A stretch of 64,000 nt of DNA from Bettongia penicillata ogilbyi (lineage: Eukaryota > Chordata > Mammalia > Diprotodontia > Potoroidae), in assembly GCA_023548195.1 (NCBI GenBank), contig JAJHZJ010000251.1:1736001-1800000 (forward strand), read 5' to 3'. The translations under genes and the position numbers were made by a program. Numbering within the stretch: position 1 is the first letter of the stretch; each line of letters starts with the position of its first letter. The notes below the pieces were generated by a model that was not told where the DNA came from, made no database searches, and saw only the letters and a program-made list of their open reading frames with translations. Positions 57,030-64,000 of the stretch are shown here, piece by piece.

Positions 57030-57685
57030 TTTCCCAGCCAGTTACTTGACTTCTGAAATTCCTCTGCACCCCCGCCTATATCTGCCCAGCTAGTACTTGG
57101 GGTCTGAGATTCAAATGCTGCTCCCCAGCCTCAGGGCTTTCAGTGGCAGGCCGGACTGCTATTTAATGTGAGCTTAAGTTTTGGTGCTCTGGTGGGGGCA
57201 GGGCCTCCTCCCAGGCTCAGTTCCCTCAGGGGGTTTATGCAGAGAACTTCATCAATGGAGCTCCTGTCTGCTGCAGGAGTCCTGGGCCACCGCTGCCTCC
57301 GCTGCTTCCTCCCGAGGGGGCCTGAGTTATGGAGACACCCCGCTCCCCTCTCGGCCAGCCCAGAAGTATCTCTCACTGACCTGTGTGCCTGTGGTTGGAG
57401 GGAACTTCGCAGGCGCAGGAGGATCCCTCACTGAACCCTGCTTGGATCTACTCCCCTAGGGCCCTGTGGCCAGGGCTGACCTCTGCTGTCTGGTGTGCAA
57501 CGGACCTTTGGTGGCAGTTTTTCAGGGCTCTCTGGAACAGAAATCTCCTCCACTGCGTTGCTGCATGGCTTGCACTGCTCCAGAATTTGTGGGGAGTTCT
57601 TTTTTTCAGGAAATTTATGGGCTGTGGGTTCGGAGCTAGCATACCTGAGTCTTTCTACTCCACCACCTTGGCTCCTCCCCCCCTC
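57030..57685 (-). promoter_or_regulatory. HAL1 copy 3 5' region
   Basis: GC-richer than its flanks. The YY1-type site is damaged here (plus strand ccaccaccttgg near 57660 instead of ccgccatcttgg). The plus strand, antisense to the element, has a 170-codon open frame (57383-57895) whose first part aligns with an antisense frame of copy 2. Confidence 0.5.
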
Positions 57686-57698
57686 AATTATCATTTTC

Positions 57699-59010
57699 AT
57701 GCAGATGATCCCTACTTCTGCATATCCACCACTAATTACTTTCCTAAACTCCATCCCCTCCATCATCATCACTGTCTATTGTGCATTTCAAGCTGGATGT
57801 CACTCAGGAATGTCAAAATCCACTTGTCCAAAAGAAAATTCACTATCTTTCTGTTAGAACATAATTCCAACTCTTCTGAATTTTACTGTTACTGACCAAA
57901 ACCTTGCCTCTCCCTAGTCTCCTTACAATTTATTCCTCTCTACATGTTCTCTAGGTAGTTATAGCACAGTGGATAGGATACTGGACCCAGAGACAGGAAG
58001 ACTCAACTTCCTGAGTTGAAATCTGGCCCTAGTCATTTCTTAGCTCTATGTCCCCGGGCATATTATTTAACCCTGTTTGCCTCAGTTTCATCATGATCTG
58101 GAGAAGGAAATGGCAGACCATTCCATTATCTTTACTAAGAAAACCCCAAATTGGGTCATAAAAAGTTGGACTGAAAAAGACTGAAAAAAAAGCACAACAC
58201 ATAGTCTATGATCTAGCCTTCTTGCAATTCTTCTTGCTCTCTCTCATATAAATGCCTTTTCTCTGGCTATCCTTTTTTATTAGGATGCTTACCTCTATCT
58301 ACCAGTTTCTTTATCCTCCTTGAAAATTCAGCTCAAATCCCATCTCCAGACTTTCCTGGCCTTTCCCCCTTCATCAGAATATGCACTGCTAGTGTCTTCC
58401 CTTTAAGATTATCTTCCAATTGAAAGGTATACTTTGGATAAGCATAGTTGTTTACATGTTATCTCCCTCATTAGAATGTGAGCTTCTTGAGGTCAGGGGC
58501 TAAGGTTTTGCCTTTCTTTGGATTCTCAGTGTGTAGTAGAATGCCTATTATATTAAAAATGCTTAATAATTATTTCTTTCCTTACTGATTGTTAAGGCCT
58601 CTATCTGCCTTCCAGTGTCTCAAGTTCACAACCTTTGAATCTTTATTGATTCCTCCCTCTCACTCATTCTACATAATTAATGAGCTGTTGCATTCTCCAC
58701 AACAATTCTCATATATTTCCCCATCTCTCTACTCACACAGCTACCAGGTTAGTTGAGGTCCTTATCACCTAGCAGTTGGATTATTTCAATAGCCTCCTAG
58801 TTGCTGAACTTGCTTCAGGTTTCTCCGTACTCTAATCCTACGTCACTACCAAAGTGATTTTTCTGAAACTCAGCTCTAAATATGTCAAGATTCTATTCAT
58901 TAAACTCTAATAGTGCTCTATTACCTCTCGGACAAAATATAAAGTCCTTTGTGTGGCATTTCCATTTGAGTTTGAAACCACTCCTGTGACCAACACTCTT
59001 ACATTTCAAG
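57699..59010 (+). mobile_element. L2 LINE 3' portion, sense, interrupted
   Basis: The blocks 'tcatgcagatgatccctact', 'gtgcatttcaagctggatgt', 'tcattagaatgtgagcttct' and 'tattatattaaaaatgctta' follow L2. From 58570 a second L2 segment ('aatagcctcctagttgctga', 'gtgatttttctgaaactcag') begins further upstream in the element, so two L2 pieces lie in tandem. A tRNA-SINE at 57950-58200 interrupts the first. Confidence 0.7.
57950..58200 (+). mobile_element. tRNA-derived SINE with BovB-like tail
   Basis: The best-preserved tRNA-SINE here: 'ctaggtagttatagcacagt', 'ggacccagagacaggaagac', 'ggagaaggaaatggcagacc' and 'aagaaaaccccaaattgggt', closing with a decayed 'agttggactgaaaaagactg' tail that resembles the BovB 3' end. 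Confidence 0.85.
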
Positions 59011-59439
59011 TTGCTGAAAGGTACTAATCTGCATTGGTAAGTCATTCATGTATTCCCCATATAAGTAAAATTACAGGTCTAGTTTCTTCATTTATCCCTA
59101 GTGATTAGCATAGAATCATACATATTGTATTCCATGAATTTTTTTCCCCATTCACCATCCATTCATTTAGTCCCCATTTCTCCATCTTATTCACCATAAT
59201 ATCTCAGGAGATTTGTGAAAATACCTTTATGAAATTGTAATAGACTTCATGTATCATGGGATTTATACTTATTTTTTTTATTTCAAGAGGATAAATTGCA
59301 TAAATAAAAGTTATCCCTGAGAAAAATTTGATTTAATAAAAAGAAAAAAAATTTAAACAATTTGAACTGTTCAACCAGAGAATAGGAAGCATCATAAAAT
59401 GGTGAGTATCTAGTTATAGGAAGTATCAAACAATATCAA
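59011..59439. other. Single-copy AT-rich DNA
   Basis: Nothing recognised. Confidence 0.4.
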
Positions 59440-59556
59440 TCAACCATCAAAAACATTTATTAAGCTTCTACTATTTACCAAGACTCTGTGGTAATTGTTG
59501 GGGATGCAAATACAGATGGAGACAGTATCTATCCTTAAAAAGCTTACAATGTACAG
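59440..59556 (-). mobile_element. L2 3' end
   Basis: 'aaaaacatttattaagcttc' and 'atctatccttaaaaagctta' are the L2 3' end in reverse. Confidence 0.75.
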
Positions 59557-62190
59557 ACCAACATCTCACACTCTATATAAAGATGAGGTGATTTAGATAA
59601 AAAGAGTAACACCACAAACAAAATGGGAGAGGAAAAAATAGTTTAACTCTCAGATCTATGAAGAAGGGAGGAATTTATGACCAACCAAGCAATTGAGCAC
59701 ATTATGAAATACAAAATGAGTAATTTCATTTACATTAAATTAAAAAGACTTTGCATAATTGAAACCAATACAATCAAGATTAGAAGGAAAGAAGAAACTT
59801 GGGAAACAATTTTTTATGGTCAATGTTTCTGAAAAAGACCTCATTTCTCAAATACATGGAGAAGTGAATCAAATTTAGAAGAGTACAAGTCATTCCCCAA
59901 TTGTTAAATGGTTAAATGTTATAAACATGTAGTTTTCAGATGAAGAAATTAAAGCTATCTGCAGTCATATAAAAATAAATCTTCTAAATCAACTTTTATT
60001 AGAGAAATTCAAATTAAAACTGCTCTTAAAACTCTCTCAGTATTTATTTTGCCCTCTGGTTCTAGAATATCAGGGAAATTTTCCTTGATAATTTCATGAA
60101 AGATGATGGCTAGGCTCTTTTTCTGATCATCGTTTTCAGTTAGTCCCATAATTTTTAAATTGTGTCTCCTGGATCTATTTTCCAGGTCAGTTGTTTATTT
60201 CCAATGAGATATTTCACATTGTCTTCTATTTTTTTCATTCTTTTGGTTTTGTTCTGTAATTTCTTGGTTTCTCATAAAGTCATTAGCTTCCATCTGTTCC
60301 ATTTTAATTTTTAAGAACTATTTTCTTCAGTGAGCTTTTGAAACTCTTTTTTCCATTTGGCAAATTCTGCTTTATAAAGCATTCTCCTCACTGACTTTTT
60401 GTACCTTTTTTGCCAATCAAGTTAACCTATTTTTAAAGGTGTTATTTTCTTCAGTATTTTTTTTTTGGTGTCCTTTAGCAAGCTGTTGACTTACTTTTCA
60501 TGATTTTCTTACATTTCTCCTTCCATATTTTCCTCCACCTCTCTTACTTGATTTTCAAAATTCTTTTTGAGCTCTTCCATCACCTGAGATTATTGCATAT
60601 TTATTTTGGAGGTTTTGAGTGCAGAAGCCTTCACCTTCCTCTGATGGTATGCATTGTTCTTCCTCATCCAAAAGGTTAAAAGAAAATACCTGCTCACCAA
60701 GAAAGTAACCTTCTGTAGTCTTATTTTTTTCTCCCTTTTTGGAGCATTTTCTCAACCAATTACTTAACTTTTGAATCCTTTGTCAAGAGCAGAGTAGGCT
60801 CTCAAGTCCTGTAGGTTCTCAGTTCCTCCAAGGTGGCACAATCAAGGGAGAGGAGTTTACTCCTCTCCTGGACTGCACACTGGTCTGGAAGCAACCAAAA
60901 ACTTTTCTGGCCAGAATCTGCAATTAAAATTCCTTCACCACAACTGCCTCCAGCTCTATCACACCAGCGCTGCTCCTCACCCCAGGGCTGAACTCTGAGT
61001 TGAGATTCAGATCAGCAACTTAGTTCCCCCAGGGGCTCTAGGTGGAGGGCTCCAAAAGTGGAAGCTGCTGCTTTCAGTGGCTGCTGTTGTAGGTCTAGAC
61101 TGTGTTCTACTCTCCTGGGTGAAGGAGCCCTCTCACTGACTTTTGAAGCTATCTGTGGTATGTGTGGGTTGAGCAATCTGGGCACTACTGCTGCTGGTGC
61201 CTCAATGAAACCTGTTCCAGGCCTGTCCTGGCTATGCTCCACACTGGGCTGGGCTGCATTCCACCAACTCTTAAGACTCTTAAAACAAGAATTAAAACAA
61301 CTCTGAGGTACCACCCCTTACCTATCAGATAGACTAATATGACAGAAGAGGAAAATAATAATTGCTGGAGAAGATGCGAGGAAATTAGACACTAATGCAT
61401 TGGTGGTGGAGTTGTGAATTGATCCATCCATTCTGGAGAGCAATTTGGAACTATGTGCAAAGGGCTATAAATGTGAGTATCCTTTGATCCAGCAATACCA
61501 CTACTAGATCTATACCCCAAAGTGATCACTAGAAAAGTAAAAAGGACACAAATGTACAAAAATATAGTAGCTCTTTTTGTGATGGCAAAGAATAAGAAAT
61601 TAAAGGGGTGTGCATAAATTGGGGGATGACTGAACAAGTTACGGTGTATGAATATAATGGAATACTAATGCTATAAGACATGATGAGCACGCAGATTTTA
61701 AAAAAACCTGGAAAGATTTACATGAACTGATGCTGATAGAATCAGGGGAGTGTTGTTGCAAACAGTAACAGTAACAATGTGCAATAATCAACTATGATAA
61801 TCTTAATGCTTCTCAACAATGAAATAATGTAAGATAATTCCAAAAGGCTCCTGATGAAATATGCTAACCATATCCACAGGAAGAACTACAGAATCTGAAT
61901 GCAGAGCAAAACAAATTATTTTCACTTTACTTTGTCTTGTTTTTCTTTCTCATGATTTTTATCTTTTGTTTTGATTCTTCTTTAACAGAATAAGTAATGT
62001 GGAAATACGTTTAACATGACTGCACATGTATAAACTATATTAGACTGCTTGTTGTCTTAGGGAGAAGGAAGGGAAGAGAAGGAAAGAAAGGGAGGAGAAA
62101 TATTTGGAACTTAAAATCTTACAAAAAGAATGCATGTTTAAAACTATCTTCATATGTAATTGACAAAAACATACCATTAAGAAAAACGAA
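59557..62190 (+). mobile_element. L1 3' half (ORF2 C-terminus and 3' UTR), interrupted
   Basis: 59557-60021 is the distal part of L1 ORF2 ('gaccaacatctcacactcta', 'gactttgcataattgaaacc', 'caagtcattccccaattgtt'). It resumes at about 61286 with 'aattaaaacaactctgaggt', then 'ttggtggtggagttgtgaat', 'gagagcaatttggaactatg', 'cagcaataccactactagat', and the 3' untranslated region to about 62190. ORF2 is full of stops. The two halves are continuous with the normal L1 order once 60022-61285 is removed. 5'-truncated. Confidence 0.85.
60022..61285 (-). mobile_element. Inverted L1/HAL1 5' piece inside the L1 3' half
   Basis: On minus this carries a 5' region (about 60780-61265) and the first two thirds of a decayed ORF1 (60036-60755, the start readable as 'MRKCSKKGEKNKTTEGYF' at about 60755), then stops short of the ORF1 end. 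No 3' region or A tail is present. Its 5' region resembles the old HAL1 at 23.2-23.9 kb. 'aattaaaac' lies on both sides (about 60013 and 61287), a possible short duplication. Confidence 0.7.
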
Positions 62191-62968
62191 AAAAATTTCC
62201 AACATAATGGTATAGAGATTAGATCATTATTTGCCAGGGAGGTTGTAAGGCACTTTTGAATTTGTTGGAAAGTTAGGCTCCATACTCATTAACACACTTC
62301 CAACTCTCCTACATCTATGATGTTCTCCCAATATATTCAAAATATTGTATCAAGACCAAAATGTGGCTCCATTAATCACACTAAAATCCTGGAAAGTTTT
62401 ACCAGTTAGCCACCTGTGTATGGTCTTTTGTAATAATATCCTCATTCAACTCCAAGGGTCAAATTTGTGTAAAATCCTCAGGATTTAAAAATATAAAGTG
62501 TAAGTTATTTATAGGAAAATTCAGGACAAATGGTTTTACTGCAAACACTAAATTAATCATTCATATAAAGAAGTATGAATCTGATTGTCTACATATTAAT
62601 TTTAAAGGAATATGTTTATGACCTCTTTCTCAAGTTCCTTTTTCTGACCCCTATTAATAACAAAGCATCTGCTGAGCTCTAATCATCTTCTCCATGTAGG
62701 TTAGATTAGCTCTAGAGTATCTGAACAAGAAATCTTTCAGGAATGAAAGACAAGTCTGAACTTGACTTTGTAAAATTTACTATAAGCAGCACTAGAGAAA
62801 TGAAGATAGAAAAAGAGACATAGTCACACATGAACAAATTTAATGTTGATAGAATTCCTCATGCCTAAGAAAAGATTAGCTTATGCAGAAACCTTTATCT
62901 ATCAGAAAAAAATGGTAGAGAGAAAAAATGTGTCTTTGTACATAAAAAAATGCTATTTTACTGCAAAC

Positions 62969-62973
<5 letters not shown>
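62191..62973. other. Single-copy AT-rich DNA
   Basis: Nothing recognised. Confidence 0.4.

Positions 62974-63037
<64 letters not shown>
62974..63037 (+). repeat. (TA)n microsatellite
   Basis: About 32 uninterrupted TA units directly before an L1 5' end. The long YIYIYI frames on both strands come from it. Confidence 0.97.
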
Positions 63038-63042
<5 letters not shown>

Positions 63043-63805
63043 GAGGGGCCAGAGCCAAGAGAGTAGAGATAAACCAGGAAGTTACCTGAGCTCTTCCCAG
63101 TTTCTTTTTGAAACAATAGTAAATCAAACCTCTGAATGTATTCTGGAGCACCAGAACCCACACAAAGATGGAGAGAAACAGTACAGATAGTATCTGGGAA
63201 AGCCAGAAGAAGGCTCTTAGCAACTGAGGCACCTTGATCCTTGTTCAGAAAGCCAGTGGCACAGCAGGTCAACTGTGAGCCTCCAGGACCAGCACAGAAA
63301 GCAAATTGTGAACCTGAGAATCCAAGTACAACAGGCACAAGTAGGCTGGGTCACCCCAGAACAGTAGGCAAGTCACAACCACCAAGAAAGTCAGTGGCCA
63401 GGGCCCTGACCTACAGCACAAAAGGTTGGGGTAGTGCTCCCTGTGCCCCAGGAATAGAGTTCAAATTTAAAAGTCATGAAATAAGCTATAAAAATGAGTA
63501 AGAAACAGAAAAGAGGCCTGACCATAGAAAGCTACTATAGCAACAGGGAATATCAAAACACCAAGTGGAAAGAGGACAACACTGTCAAAATACCTCCATG
63601 TGAGGCCTCAAAACAGAATGTGAATTGGTCTCAATCCTGAAAATCCTCTTAAAAGAACTCAAACATGATTTTAAAAAATCAAATAAGAGATAGAAGAAAA
63701 CTTGGGAAAAGAAAGGAGAGTTATGTAGGAAAATTATTTTTAAAAAGAGTCAAAAGCTTAAAAAAGGGAGAACAAAAATTGACCGAAAAGAAATTGGAAA
63801 AAACA
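63043..63805 (+). mobile_element. L1 5' end with ORF1 start, 3' part missing
   Basis: It starts ggaggggccagagccaagag, a variant of the L1 promoter start. A 5' region of about 450 bases leads to an ATG at 63494 reading MSKKQKRGLTIESYY, the N-terminus of a second L1 ORF1 type. Frameshifts follow, with a lysine-rich coiled-coil start ('KLGKRKESYVGK') to about 63800. Then the similarity ends and nothing of the rest of ORF1 appears before the window edge. Confidence 0.75.
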
Positions 63806-64000
63806 TTCTGCCTTCAAGTTTTCTCCTCCTTTCTTCACAAAGGAAAAAGGTGATAACTGGTACTATCACCCTCAATGCTGCAGAAGGTATTTATAGTATA
63901 TTCTATTTCTGAAGATAAGATATTTTGAACTTAAGCATGAATTTGTCAGGAAAAGGAAAAGGCACATTTAAATTGTAACAATAACAATAATAATAAAAGC
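63806..64000. other. Window end, nothing recognised
   Basis: AT-rich; ends in an aataataataa patch. Confidence 0.4.

Larger units (their letters stand above)
54852..57685 (-). mobile_element. HAL1-type (half-L1) element, copy 3
   Basis: About 2.8 kb, the same plan as copies 1 and 2: 5' region 57030-57685, ORF1 remnant 55938-57029, (CA)n at 55703-55805, 3' region and A tail (T-run from 54852). No ORF2. The target-site duplication is aattaccattttc (54839-54851) against aattatcattttc (57686-57698), one mismatch. It inserted into an L2-derived sequence. Its age is intermediate: ORF1 is broken but long frames survive. Confidence 0.82.

Noticed and set aside
57383..57895. A 170-codon plus-strand frame as a host gene
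   Set aside because: It lies antisense in the HAL1 copy 3 5' region and runs out into L2 sequence. Kept only as part of the antisense-frame observation.
62843..63338. Frames of 115-121 codons on both strands
   Set aside because: Most of their length is (TA)n translated as YIYIYI.

Overview
The window looks like ordinary non-coding DNA from a marsupial nuclear genome. I found no host protein-coding exon, no intact RNA gene and nothing prokaryotic. The marsupial call is an inference from the repeat content. L1 promoters begin with a GGCGGAGCCAAGATGG-type start, and L1 ORF1 frames begin MPRKGKKNKT or MSKKQKRG. RTE-clade LINEs sit beside a long SINE that shares their 3' tail, and there are BovB 3' ends, tRNA-SINEs, and many old L2 and MIR/THER1-type repeats. 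The species cannot be fixed from this alone.

Layout. 1-4.1 kb: old SINE and L2 fragments. 4.14-7.28 kb: a short L1 3' end (minus) split by a half-L1 (HAL1-type) element. 7.3-16.4 kb: single-copy DNA with SINEs, a full-length 7SL RNA retropseudogene (11.8 kb), L2 pieces, and RTE and CR1/L3 fragments. 16.4-24 kb: an orphan L1 5' end, then an old HAL1-type element (minus) that received an RPL7A processed pseudogene (17.73-18.59 kb) and later a young HAL1 (19.86-22.87 kb) with an intact 366-codon ORF1. 24-32.5 kb: L2, SINE and BovB remnants, plus a 222-bp inverted copy of 23737-23958 at 26047-26268. 32.5-34.7 kb: L2 copies on both strands and a tetranucleotide microsatellite. 34.7-41.5 kb: AT-rich, mostly single-copy DNA. 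41.5-53 kb: two RTE-linked SINEs, two decayed RTE LINEs, an L1 3' end and weak LTR-like segments. 54.8-57.7 kb: a third HAL1 copy. 57.7-62.2 kb: L2, a tRNA-SINE and an L1 3' half split by an inverted L1/HAL1 5' piece. 62.9-63.8 kb: an (AT)n tract and an L1 5' fragment.

How the parts relate. The HAL1-type copies carry a promoter, ORF1 and a 3' region but no ORF2, so they would need reverse transcriptase from a full L1. The RPL7A and 7SL copies are further products of L1-type machinery. The RTE LINE and its SINE share a 3' end, which suggests a second partnership. Target-site duplications give a relative insertion order in several places. The most unusual signals are two templated, inversion-type insertions: 222 bp copied over about 2.1 kb, and 12 bp folded back inside HAL1 copy 3.

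All homology calls are by eye and memory. Boundaries of old repeats are good to roughly 20-50 bases, while boundaries set by target-site duplications are tighter.
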